Part shown: piece by piece, positions 1 to 12,279 of the stretch
Layout of the letters: every line of letters begins with the position of its first letter
How positions within the stretch are numbered: position 1 is the first letter of the stretch
From: Neocallimastix lanati (nom. inval.)
Taxonomy: Eukaryota; Neocallimastigomycota; Neocallimastigomycetes; Neocallimastigales; Neocallimastigaceae
Assembly (NCBI GenBank): GCA_016946835.1
Contig: JACVTC010000007.1
Coordinates: 1,016,001-1,080,000, forward strand
DNA: 64,000 nt
Reading direction: 5' to 3'
Position numbers and translations under genes: made by a program
The notes under the pieces: generated by a model
The model's database searches: none
Seen by the model: only the letters and a program-made list of their open reading frames with translations
Told to the model about the DNA's origin: nothing

Positions 1-3000
1 ATATGTCGTTTTTAAATGTGTTTGTAAATTATCTTTTGTTGTTCTTCTTAATAATGAATGGAGGTTTTAAAAGTGATAAATAAAATTTTTTTAATTTTTA
101 TATAAAAAAGAATAGAAAAAAGTTAAAATAGGAGAAAATATTAACAATAAACCATCTGGATAAGAAATATGCAAATTCCTTATTTATTCATTTATTAATA
201 TTTATTTGATCATTCATTGATATTTATATTACTAATTAATTATCCCATCCCGTAGTATTAGAATTGAAATAAAGGATAATATAAATTAAAATATAAAATA
301 AAGAATCAACAAAAAATCTCATTACTAAAACATGAAAATATAATATATTAAATTATTAAAATAATAAACTATTTAATAATATTGTTAAATAGAATTATAA
401 TAAAAGTAGAAATAAAAATAAAAATAAAAAATTTTTTTTATAATACTTTTTAAAAGTAATCAGAAAAACATGATTTATCTTATTCAAGCCACTGGTCATA
501 TTTATATATTTTTGTTGGCCTTTTTATTAATGTACTATTGACTTTCAATATTTTTTAATTTAAAAAATTTTCTATAAAATTTTTTTTTTCTATCAAATAA
601 AAAATTTACTATCATATAAATTGAATTCATGCTATACAGAACAATATTTAAATCAAACTATTTTATATTTATAATATTTTATATTATTATATTACTATAT
701 TATTGTATTATATATTATTATAATATTATAGTGTATCAGAATAATTAATTATTTATTCGAAATGCTGTAATATATTATGTATAATATCATATTATTAATC
801 ATATTATTTATATATAGAATATGATAATATTAATATGATACATTTTGCAAAAATGAAAATTAAATAAAAAAAAAAAATTCTATTAATAAAACTATATTAT
901 TATATATTTAACTATAATTTTAATATAATAAAATTGATAATAGAATTGACGGTTATATAAATAAAAAAATTTCATTTTACATAGTTTAGTCTTTGTAATA
1001 AGTTATATTGATTATAAATTCTTTTTTCTTTAATATAAGAATAAAAAAAAAAGCTCAATTAAATATATAAAATGATATTAATATAATTAATATCTAAATT
1101 ATTATTTTTTTATCAATAAAATTATAATATTTTTATATTACTAATGCTAAAATAAAAAAATAACAATAAAAAAATAAGGAAAACCAATTGACCATTATTT
1201 TTTTATTACTCTTATTTATTTAAATTTATTTATTTAACTAATTATTTATTAGGAATATTATGAATTCATCTACTTATTTAAATTCCCCATTAAAGAAAAT
1301 TATCTTTTTAAAACTTCATATGAAGTAAAAAAATAAATTAAAACTTTAGTTTAATTAAATATAATATATCTTATTAATATATAATTATATATACAAAATT
1401 AAATTATTTAATAAATTAAAATTTTAAAATTAAAAATAAAGTTTTATAATTTTAAATATTAATTATAAAATATAAATTAAGATAATAATAGCTGAATTGA
1501 CATTTAATTTATTTTAACATAATATATTATTTAAATTATAAATATAAAAATGATAAATATTTATTATGAAAAGTATTTTAATATAGAATATTATTCTAAT
1601 TTATTATTTTTATTATTATTCTCTATAATTTATTTATTATTTAATATTCATTATTCATTATTTATTATTTATTATTATTATTTATTATTTATTATTTATT
1701 ATTTATTATTTATCATTGATTATTTATTATTTGTTTGTTTATAATTTATTATATATTATATATATTTATTTATAATAATTATTTATTATTTATTATTTAT
1801 TATTTATTATTTATTATTTATTATTTATTATTTATTATTTATAATTTATCATTGATTTAATATTTATTATATGTTTATTATATATTATATATTATATATT
1901 ATTTATTTATAAATAATTTATTATTTATTATTTATTATTTATTATTTATTATTATTTATTATTTATTATTTATTATTTATTATTTATTATTTATTATTTA
2001 TTATTTATTATTTATTATTTATTATTTATTATTTATTATTTATAATTTATTATTTATAATTTATTATTTATTAATAAATACTCTATCAACATTTTTATAA
2101 ATTAAAGAATATGAAATAAATTTTTTTTCCAAAAAGTTATTAATAAATAATAAAATAAATAATATTAAATATTCTTTTTTCTTTTATTTTGTTTATTTTA
2201 ATGATTTTAAATAGTAATAAATACAAAAAAATAAAAAAAAATTAATTTATATTATTAATACTATTGTTAATAATCATTAAACATAATTAATATTAAATTT
2301 AATATATGTAAAATTATTTCAAAATTTTCATATGCTTTTTTTCTATCATCCAAATATTAATTTTTATTTGATAATTTTTAATCCACCATTTTTGAATAAT
2401 TAATAAATTATATATTTAATTATTCATATATTATTTATTATTTATATTATAATTATAAATATATATATTTATGTTTATATTTAACTATTTAATAGTATTT
2501 AATAATATTTATATTTAATAATTTAATAATTAATATTTTTTTAAAACTTATATTTATATTAATAGAGTTTTCTTCATTCGAAATACAATATAAATATAAT
2601 TATTTAAAAATAATAAATTAGATTTTCATATATCTTTTATAAACAGGAATAAAGTTTTTCATTATAATTAATCATTATGGTCGAATCCCATATAAATAAT
2701 GTTAAACTTATTCGTTATAATAATATAATTTAATTGTCGTAATAGTAATTCCATATTATTAAGAATGATTTATTTTTTCTAGCATTGATAATATGGACTA
2801 TTTACTATTATTAATTAATTATTATTTAATTATTAATATAATTTATAATAATGATAATAATTCTAGGGTTATATTTATTTGAATGTGAATAAAGAACATA
2901 GGGAGGGTGGTCCATGAATGACCTTTACCAAAAATTTCGTTAAATATGTCAAATATCATGAACAAATTTTAAAAATTTTATTTTTCATTGTTATTATATA

Positions 3001-4372
3001 TTTAATAATTTTAATTTTTTTTTTCATTCATTTATTTATTAATTTAACTTTATTATTATTATAAATTAATTATAATATATGTTTAATATATAAGCCATTT
3101 TCTTTTTAATTTTTTTAAATTATTTATTTTATATTAATATTTATTAAAATTATTACTTTGGTTATTTTAATATATTAATTTTTTTATAATGAAAAAAAAA
3201 AATTTTATTTTCCTTCTTTACTTTTTTTCCTTATATTTTTTTTTTTATACAGATATAATGAAGAGTATATTTTTTTTTCTTTAACATAAAATAATAGTAT
3301 TTACTATTATATTTAATAAAATATTTTAAAAAAAGAACTAAAATCCTTTATTTTAAAAAAATATATAAAGTTTCTTTTTTTTTATTCTCTATATTTTTTT
3401 TAAAAATAATAAAAAAATCATTTCTAATATCATAGTAAAGATATTTATTTTTCACTCTTTTTTTATTTTGTTTCTTATCAACAATTTAAACTAAATAAAA
3501 ATAAACATCTTTTAATATTTTAGTTCTTATTCCACAACAAATAGCATACTTTTTTTTTTATAATATTTTATATCTTGAAGAAAAAAAAATAAAATGAAAT
3601 TAATTTATATTTAAAGAAGAATAAATTTACAATTTCAATCTTACATGATTCCAACATTTTATATTAATGAATAATAAAAATATATTCATATAAATTAATA
3701 ATTTATATATTTTTAACATATATTAAATATAATATTTAAATTTTTATATTTATATTCAATTAATAAAACTTTTCAATACATATTTTCATATAAAATCACA
3801 TTGCATTTAAAACTAGTTGTTTTCGTATTTACTATTTTTTAAATGCTTAAATATTAAATAAAAAATTATTGTTATTTATACTTATATGTTATGTTATTAT
3901 ATGAAGCAATCCAAGTAATAAAAATAAATATAAAACTGGAATTAAATATAAAATATTAAAATAAAACTTTATATAATATAAAACAATTTTGATATAAAAT
4001 TTTGGAATATATAAAAAGTTATACTTTATATATTATTTTATTTTGAATAATATATAAATCTTACATAAAAACAGTTGAAATCATCAACCTAAGATAATTT
4101 ATTACATATATATATATATAAATTTAAGTATATTTCTTATAATCAACATAAATAAGAAAAAAATTGGTATCAAAATATATATTTTTTTCTATATATAACC
4201 ATTTATACACTTTTTTTTTTTCGGGAAAAAATAAATATATAGAAAAAAAAAAAAAAAAAAAAAAAGACAACTAAAAATCGAATTATAATCGAAATATATA
4301 TTTTAAACATATTTAATTAAGTCATAAGAATAAAATAAAAAGAAAAAAAAATAATATATATATATATATAAG
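1..4372. other. AT-rich intergenic DNA, no gene seen
   Basis: Almost entirely A/T with poly(A), poly(T), TA runs and one heptanucleotide array (listed separately). No reading frame has normal amino-acid composition and I see no exon-like island. A slightly less A/T-rich patch near 2,640-2,960 gives no coherent protein or RNA. Confidence 0.6.
1660..2072. repeat. TTATTTA-type simple tandem array
   Basis: Long runs of the heptamer TTATTTA and its TATTTAT phases, interrupted around 1,740-1,790 and 1,850-1,915 by degenerate TA-rich spacers. The same motif family forms another array at about 51,820-52,045. The frames that stay open here are translations of the repeat and are not genes. Confidence 0.85.
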
Positions 4373-5181
4373 ATGATTTTTAGAAAAACACCAAATAATA
4401 TAAAATATATAGATATCATAACAGATATCTTTTTATCTATATGTAAAGAAATGAATATAGGTATATATTATTTCAAGGTTTAAAGTAATTTAGGTGATTC
4501 TAATCTATTATAATTTCATTAATATCTAATTATACATATATATATATATATATATTTATTTATTTATAATAAGAACCCTCTGAAGCTATTAGTACACCAA
4601 TTATGGCAGCTTATCCAGAATTAAATAGTTATTACCAAGACATATGGAATAAACTATTTACTTCTTTTAGTAATGAATTATTATATCTTCAATCTCAATA
4701 CCCAAATTTTGGTAAGTCTCTATAAGACTTAAAAATAGATATTTTTTAAATAAAAAATAAAATAAAATAAAATAAAATAAAAAAAGATAATATTAACATA
4801 TTCTTAAAATATCTATATATATATGGATATATTTTTAATATAAATAGATTTAAAAAATATGATCTATTATATAAGTTTAAACGGTTTAAGCACAATGGAT
4901 GAAAAGTCTGTTGGATATTCAATTAAAAAAGCCAAACATTTAAAAAGAAAAATAATAGGTATATATTTAAATAAAATAATATTATATAAAAAAAAATTGA
5001 AATACTTTAAAAGTAAAAAATTTCTGGTATTAATTACTTTTTTTTTTTTTTATTTTTCTTCTTAAAAAATAAACATATGTGTATATATATATTAGAAATA
5101 AAAGTTTCTCGTTTTTTATCACATTTCTTTATTTACCATCGCTGTATGACTAATCAACATCAACTCTACAATATAATATAG
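4373..5181 (+). CDS. hypothetical protein, four exons, about 140 aa
   Basis: I reconstruct exons 4373-4460, 4574-4711, 4848-4958 and 5096-5181. All three introns (113, 136 and 137 bp) start with GT (GTATAT, GTAAGT, GTATAT) and end with AG, and all split a codon after its first base, so the frame is kept (423 nt, 140 codons plus TAG). The exons are visibly less A/T-rich than the surroundings, which supports real coding sequence. The protein starts MIFRKTPNNI, contains a mixed helical-looking middle (EPSEAISTPIMAAYPELNSY) and a basic stretch KKAKHLKRKI, and ends QLYNII. I see no signal peptide, membrane span or known motif and do not recognise the family. The start is the first ATG after a TA-rich leader; it could instead be the 3' portion of a longer gene if an upstream exon ends at the AG just before 4373. 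Confidence 0.6.
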
Positions 5182-6173
5182 TATTATTATGAAAAAGAAG
5201 AAAAATATATATCTCAATATAACAATATAATATATAGCAATATAATAGCAATATAATAAAATATATACTATACCAAATTTATAATAAAAAAAAAATAGAT
5301 AAAATTTAAAATATATATTAATCATATATTCTATTATAAATCAAATATATATATATATAAACGAAAAACTTGTTTTTATTTATTTTTTCTGTGTTAATCA
5401 TATTAAAATATCTATTAAAAAAAAAAATACTTATATCCATAACAAAATAAAAAAAAAAAAAAACTATATATATATTTAATATATATAATTTTCATCTTCA
5501 TCATTGATTTTTCCTTCTATCTTAGAGGTATATCCCTTTAAATGCTATAAAAGCTGTAAAGCTTTTTTTTTTTGTTTTATTACCATTTTTATTTATTATT
5601 ATTTTTTTTTTTTTAAAAAAAAAATAAAAATAAAAATGAAATAAAATATAAAAGAAAATGAAATGAAATAAAATAAAATAATAAAACAAAAAAATAAAGT
5701 TTTTTGTTTAAAAAAAAAAAATATTATATATATATATTAATAATTTTATTATTATATATTATTTAATATGTAATTTATTACAAAAGTTATTATTTAGAGT
5801 TATAAATATTATATATTATTATTTCTATAGTATTATTCTATAGTATTATTAATATTACTATTAGAATTTATTATTATTATAGATTATTTAGATATTATAT
5901 ATTATTATAATTATTTATTATTATTTCTATATAGTATTATTATTATAGCTATTAGAATAATTATATGTAATAATATTAAGAATAAATTTGTTATATATTA
6001 TTATTATTATTTATTATTATTTTTATTTATTAGTATTATTAATATTTATTATTATTATATATATAAATAGATTAAAAATAATGATAAAAGTAATACAATA
6101 AAACTTTAAATAATTAAAATTTTATTATTGAATTCAGAACTATACTAATTAAGTTTCTGTATTTATATCCAAA

Positions 6174-6214
<41 letters not shown>

Positions 6215-6445
6215 AAAAAAACACAAAACGGAATAATTATTTTTTTAAAAAATAATTTATATTAATATAGATACCAATATTTTAAATGAAAAAAAAATTT
6301 TTAATTTATAATTTATATTATTATTGTGGTTGAGGCTTGCTTGTATAATAGTAATTGAAATTGTAAATAATAAGAAATATATTACAATTAGATATTAATG
6401 ATTAAAAATTTTTATTTATATAGAATGGTTAATTTTTTTTTTTTT

Positions 6446-6612
6446 TAGATTGGGATTAACAAGAGGAGAGGATGATAGGGCCTCCAGTCTCTCCTTTAAT
6501 TGTATCAGACTCTCACTAAGCAAGGCTAATATGTGAGGCATTCCTTATACGCCGCTTTACATAGGCTTCTTTTCAGTGATCCTTTGAACCATCATCAAGG
6601 AAGGAACAGCAA
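6446..6612 (-). other. GC-richer island bordered by poly(T), possible retroposed 3' end
   Basis: About 165 bp of balanced composition preceded on the + strand by a run of T ending in TTAGATT. Read on -, it has an open frame of about 45 codons that runs into the poly(A): KEAYVKRRIRNASHILALLS then a leucine-rich, possibly coiled-coil end. This layout, coding-like sequence directly followed by poly(A), suggests a 5'-truncated retroposed copy. Alternatively it is an orphan exon on + with the T run as polypyrimidine tract, but the + frames are short. No family recognised. Confidence 0.35.
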
Positions 6613-7287
6613 TAGTACTTATATATATTTATTTTATAATTATCATCTTATAATTATAATACTCTTTAAAATATTTTTATTTTTATTACAATTTTAAATT
6701 GTATATATAAAACTAATAGCATTTATTATTAATCCGCTTATCTATTTATTCATAGATCATTGATTCATCAATTTATTTATTAATTTATTAATGTATTTAT
6801 TCATATATTCATATATTCTATTTATGGATTTATTAATTAATTCAATTATTCGTTTTGACTTATTCATTAATTTATTAATAAAGTTTATAATTAATTTGTG
6901 AATTTTACTGTAATGATATAAATAAAAACAAAAATAATAATAAAAATAAAAACAAAAACAAACAAACGAACAAACGAACAAACGAACAAACGAACAAACA
7001 AACAAACAAACAAACAAACAAAAAAAAAAAAAAAAAAAAAAATCCCTTCAAAATTGCTGGCTAAGTTCATAATTTATACTTTTTTATAATGCCATTAAAT
7101 CATGAAATACTTCAAAATATATTCAATATCATTTTTTTTTAAAAAATATATATTTATATAAATATATATAATATATTATATATCATATGATTATGAAAAA
7201 GTCTTAATATTAAATTACATATATTTTTTTTTTAAAAAAAAAAATATAAATATAAATATATATCATTAATTTTCCTATATATGTATA

Positions 7288-7320
<33 letters not shown>

Positions 7321-7377
7321 GAAAGAATATAAATATATATATGTATATATCATCAATTTATATATTACGAAAGATTG

Positions 7378-7585
7378 AATTAAATAAAATAAATAGTAGA
7401 ATATTAAATAAGAAAGTACAGATTGAATAAAATAAAATAAATAGTAGAATATTAAATAAATAGTAGAATATTAAATAAGAAAGTACAGATTGAATAAAAT
7501 AAAATAAATAGTAGAATATTAAATAAATAGTAGAATATTAAATAAATAGTAGAATATTAAATTAGAAAGTTCAGATTCAATACAA
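7378..7585. repeat. Minisatellite with TACAGATTGAA core
   Basis: Tandem units built from AAATAGTAGAATATTAAAT and AAGAAAGTACAGATTGAAT with short TAAAA spacers, at least six partial units. The reverse complement of the same core (TTCAATCTGTACTTTCTT) makes up the larger array at 33,150-33,700, so one satellite family is present twice in opposite orientation about 26 kb apart. Confidence 0.8.
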
Positions 7586-7828
7586 TAAAATAAAAAATAT
7601 CATAATTTTTATTTAATACTAATAATTTTTTTTCCATTTAATATTAAAAATATAATAAAATATAATAAAATTTTAATTATACTATAAAATTTTATTTTAT
7701 TATTCATGATTATTATTATCAAAATTATTATAAAATATAATTAATAAATTTAAAAGGACTTATTTAAATAAATTAAATAAAATATCTATTATCTATTTAT
7801 ATGTGCTAATTTTATTATTATATTATTA

Positions 7829-7866
<38 letters not shown>

Positions 7867-7968
7867 TAATTTTTGTTTTAAGTTTTTTTTTTTTTTTTTT
7901 TTTTATTCTATTAATTTGCCTATAATTTATATTAAATATTAGATATAGTTGGAGGTATCTCGTTGATG

Positions 7969-8934
7969 CTATTGCGTCACTATATTTTCATTGAAATTTG
8001 TATTGGTGTTCATATTCAAAGTTGTATTTGTATTTGTATTGTTATTTATTTCATTGGAGATAGAATCACTAGAACTACCATCAAAAATATTTAAATTGTT
8101 TTCGGGAGAAAGTCGTATTCTATTTCGAGGAGCATTAGAAGTGGTATAAATATAATTATTTGTGGAGGTAGCCTCCAGTGATGGAGCCGTTAAATTTAGG
8201 GTATTATTATTATTATTATTTACTTCTTCTTCATCCTCATTACTGTGGTCATTATGGTTATGATTATGATTATAATGATTATGGGTATTAATATTGGTAT
8301 TATTATAATTATTACTATGAGCATTATTATCATTATCATCAGTATCATTATGGTTATTATTATTAGTATTATTATCAATATCAGAATTAGTATTAGTATT
8401 ATTATCTGTATTGGTATTAGTATCATTAAATGATAGTACATGTTCTATATTATGATTATCTTGATGATCATGATCATGATCTTGAGAATGATGACTTTCT
8501 TGACTTTCCTCACGATGTCGTGATATGATATGGAAAGTACGGATATCATTATTATTAATGGTCATAGTTCTTCGTTCAGTAGAAACGAATCTTGTATTCA
8601 TTACACCAGAGTTATTGGAATTGGTGGTGGCATTATCAGTGGTAGTGGTGGGACGTCTTAGGGAGGAGGAAGAAGAGGACGTTCTAGTTCTCTGTATATA
8701 AGGAAAAGAATTGGGTATAGTAACAGAAGGCGATGCTATTCCTAATATTATTATTATTATTATTATTATAATTATTAATTGATAAAATTTAAATAAAATT
8801 ATATAAAATATGTATGTATATATATATTAAATATAAATATATATATATAATTAATATTATTATAATATTTAAAAATATATTTCCAAAAATATATATATAT
8901 ATATAGTATTATAAAGATTATATCATTTTAAAAG

Positions 8935-8965
<31 letters not shown>

Positions 8966-10068
8966 ATGATATAAAATTAATATAAATATAAAAATTAAGA
9001 GTCTTACTTTCATAACGTCTTAAGAGTTGTTGTCGTGTTAGAATTGATGGATGATGGTGATGGTGGTGATGGTGGTGATGATGATGATGATGAGAAGTTT
9101 GAACTCTTCCTGAACTATGATTACTACGGGAATTAAAAATGGTGGGATCCCCATCAATATTAATACTATAATCACGATTGCTATTAATTTCATTATAACT
9201 GTCATCATCATCATGATCATTATCATTATCATCATCATCACTATTATTATTACTAAATATTATATTATTATATCTTAGGGAAGAAGAAGAGGAAGAAAGA
9301 GAAGATGATGATGAAGATGAAGTAGAAGAAGAAGAAGAGGAAGAAGATGAGGAACTGAGAGAAGATTCAGATTCAGATTCACTTGAACTTAAAGAACTCC
9401 AGTTATCAGGAGTAATATTCATATCGTTACGAGTATTAATATTATTATTTGTATTAGTACTCTCGAAAAGCTGATCGATAATAGAATTAAAATCTAATCT
9501 TCTTCTTCTTCTACTATCAGAATTCTCTGAATCCTCTTCATCCGAAAAAATATATCTATTATGTCTATGTCTTAATCTATTTCTTCTTCGTCTACTACTA
9601 CTTCTACCAATTAAATCATTATTATTCCATATGGAAGAAAGTGGTTGATTATGCTGAAAAATTTCTAAATATCTGTCCTTAATGGATTCTGAATAGATGT
9701 CATTGGAAGGAAAATTAAATAGGTCTCGTTCATAAGGTTCAAGTCTATATTGAAATATATAATTTAGTTTTTTATTTTTTAATTTTTAATTTTTATTTTT
9801 TTTTTTAAAAAAGAAAAAATTATTATTATTAATATTTATTTTAAATATTATATATTATTATATTTGTGCATTTATGTATGTGTATATGTGGGTATATTGG
9901 TAAGTATATATATATATGTATATATTTTTATATGTATATATGGTTATATATTTAAAAATAAGAATAAAATAAAATATTATATAATAATAATATTTATATT
10001 AATATTTCTATATTTCTATATTATATTATAATATATTTTTCAAATATATATAAATAAAAATAAAACTT

Positions 10069-10109
<41 letters not shown>

Positions 10110-10306
10110 AATATATATATATATATATATTATTACCCTTCCCAAATTAAATAAACAAGTCCTTCCTTAGAAGGAATAGTTAAATTGTTGACCAAAGCCT
10201 CTAATAAATTTTTTAATTCGGGAGGTTTTAATTTTTTCATTTGGAAAAGTAGGTTATATGTTTCTTCTGAATAGACATCAAAATCTACCTCTAATGACCT
10301 TCCCAT
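7969..10306 (-). CDS. low-complexity hypothetical protein, three exons, 559 aa
   Basis: Exons on the - strand: 10306-10137, 9744-9008 and 8741-7969, joined by introns beginning GTAATA and GTAAGA and ending TAG. Lengths 170+737+773 give 560 codons including TAG, with the frame kept at both joins. Residues 1-57 are ordinary globular-looking sequence (starts MGRSLEVDFDVYSEE). About residues 90-150 hold two Arg-rich clusters (RRRRNRLRHRHNR, then a run of five Arg) that could act as nuclear localisation signals. After that come a Ser-rich acidic tract, an Asp/Asn tract, a run of 14 His, a second Ser/Thr tract and a long Asn/His/Asp/Thr tail. These tracts come from TCA/TCT, CAT, GAT and AAT triplet repeats, as seen in other extremely A/T-rich genomes. 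No enzymatic motif or membrane span is seen. A nuclear or RNA-associated disordered protein is the best guess; function is unknown. Confidence 0.7.
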
Positions 10307-12279
10307 TTTTCCTTTTTTCCTTTTCCTCTTTTCTTTATTTTTTAATTTTTTTTAATATAATAATTTTTAAAACTTGTTGTTTTATATCTTTTTTTTTTTT
10401 CTTTCCTTTTTAGTTTTTTGTTATTCTATATTATTATATATACATATATATCTAATATTTTAAAAAAAAAATTTTTTTTTCTTTTTCTTTTCTATACAGT
10501 CTTCGTTTTTGTTCTTTTGTTTTTTTGTATTTTTGTTTTTGTTTTTATTATTAATTCCTATATCTATGTAATGTCTGTTTCTATAATGGTATTTACTGTT
10601 ATATGAAACTAATAAAAATAAAAAATAAAAAATAAAAATAAAAAAATGTATGAAAGAAAAAAAAAAATAATAATAAATAAATAAATAAATAAAATAATTA
10701 TATATAATGAAACAAAAACTATATTAAAAAATTTAATTTAATGGTATGATAAGTATAAAAATATTTATTTTTATACTACATATAATACAAATATATTTTT
10801 TATTATTATATATATATATATTTCTTTTATTTTCTTATTATTATTTTTATTATTTTTGTTATTATTTTTTTAATAATATAGCAATAATTTGGAATATTGT
10901 ATTATATTCGTATGGAACCTCCACATGATTTATATTTTAATTGAACCCCAACTTTGTTATTTTTTTTACTTATTTTTATTATATATATTTATTTTATGCT
11001 ATGATATTCTATTTATCTCTAACAATAGAACATATATATATAAATATATGTATTAAAAAATATTACCTAAGTAATATAATATTAATTTTTTTTTTTATGT
11101 TATGTCTTTAATTATTTCCAATAAATATATTCATATTATATATTATCCCTAATTATATCAAACTTTTTTTTTTTTAATACACATATATATGTAGGTGTAT
11201 GTTATATTAATTTTTACTAATAAATATTCTTTAATAAAAAAATTCTTATCTCAATAATTAAATAATTAATGATAATAAATAAAAAAAATAAAAATACAAT
11301 AATAATAAAATTTAAAAATTATTAAAAAAAAATTTAAGAAGAAGAGAAAATTAATAATTCATTAAATAAAGCAAATTCTATGAAAAAAAATAAATTCTTA
11401 TGACCTTCTTATTAAATCATTTTAATATTTTTATAATTAATAATATTAATTATTTTTAACTATTAAAGTTAAATTATTAATATAAATAAAATTTTAATTA
11501 TTATTTTAATTATTATTATAAATTATTAATAAAAAATTAAATTTTGATAATTCATTACTATCCTCTCTTTCTAATTCTATTCTATAAGAAAATAAGAGAT
11601 GAAATGAAAATTAATTAATAATAATAATAATAAATTTTAAAAAAAAAAAAAAATTGAAAAAAAATATGATTTACAATTATAAAAGAAATAATAATGATAA
11701 AATAATAGTTTTTAAGATTTTATTATATAATTAATATGAATAAAAGCCAAAACTAAAAGAGTAGAAAAAAGTTTATGTTAAAAAACATTATTACTTTTTA
11801 AATTTAAATTTATATATATTTATAATTTTTCTTAAAAAAAAACAATAATAATAATAATTATAATAATAATAATTTTAATTTATTTTGTTTATCAATTTAA
11901 TTATTATAAAATTATTTATTTCAAATATTAAAATTAATAATTAAAATTAAAATAAAAAAAAAAAAGGACGTATGAAATAAAATTTAATAAAATATAATAA
12001 GACAATTTAAATAAAATTAAAAATAAAAATAAAGTATAATTTCTAATATATATAAAACAAGATTACTATGAATTAAGTTTTTTTTTTTTTTTTTTTTTTT
12101 TAAATAAAATTTAATTGAAATATTGTTTTAATGAAAAAATATTTTTATTATTAAATTTAAAATATTTCATTGGTTTAAAATTATATATATATTAGTATTA
12201 AACATAGGTATAAGATAATAAAATAATTGATATTGATATAATTAAAAGTAAAAATATAAATAAAATAAAAAAATTACTT
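10307..12279. other. AT-rich intergenic DNA
   Basis: Upstream side of the gene on -. Poly(T)-rich leader at 10,307-10,540, then TA/AT-rich sequence with AAT-type simple repeats and a poly(T) near 12,079. The open frames on + at 10,418-10,606 and 10,746-10,928 are Phe/Ile/Tyr-only translations of A/T sequence and are not supported as genes. Confidence 0.55.

Larger units (their letters stand above)
5182..7968. other. AT-rich intergenic DNA with poly(A) tracts
   Basis: Contains ATT-type simple sequence (5,750-6,070), poly(A) runs at about 6,177-6,211 and 7,021-7,041, an AAACAAACG array at about 6,956-7,020 and a minisatellite (listed separately). Apart from the island at 6,450-6,610 nothing looks coding. 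The apparent frame on - at 6,757-7,017 is a translation of the AAACAAACG array. Confidence 0.6.

Noticed and set aside
1550-1744. Open frame on + rich in Phe/Ile/Leu/Tyr
   Set aside because: Pure translation of the TTATTTA array; no normal composition. The same applies to the frames at 10,418-10,606, 10,746-10,928, 42,375-42,623, 55,789-55,986, 58,927-59,164 and 59,435-59,650.
2665-2700. TGGTCGAATCCCAT, similar to a tRNA T-loop/B box
   Set aside because: No matching A box, acceptor or anticodon stem can be built around it.
8220-8441. Overlapping Ile/Met-rich frames on both strands inside the low-complexity gene
   Set aside because: Shadow frames of the Asn/His/Asp triplet repeats of the 559-residue protein; likewise 9,038-9,241.
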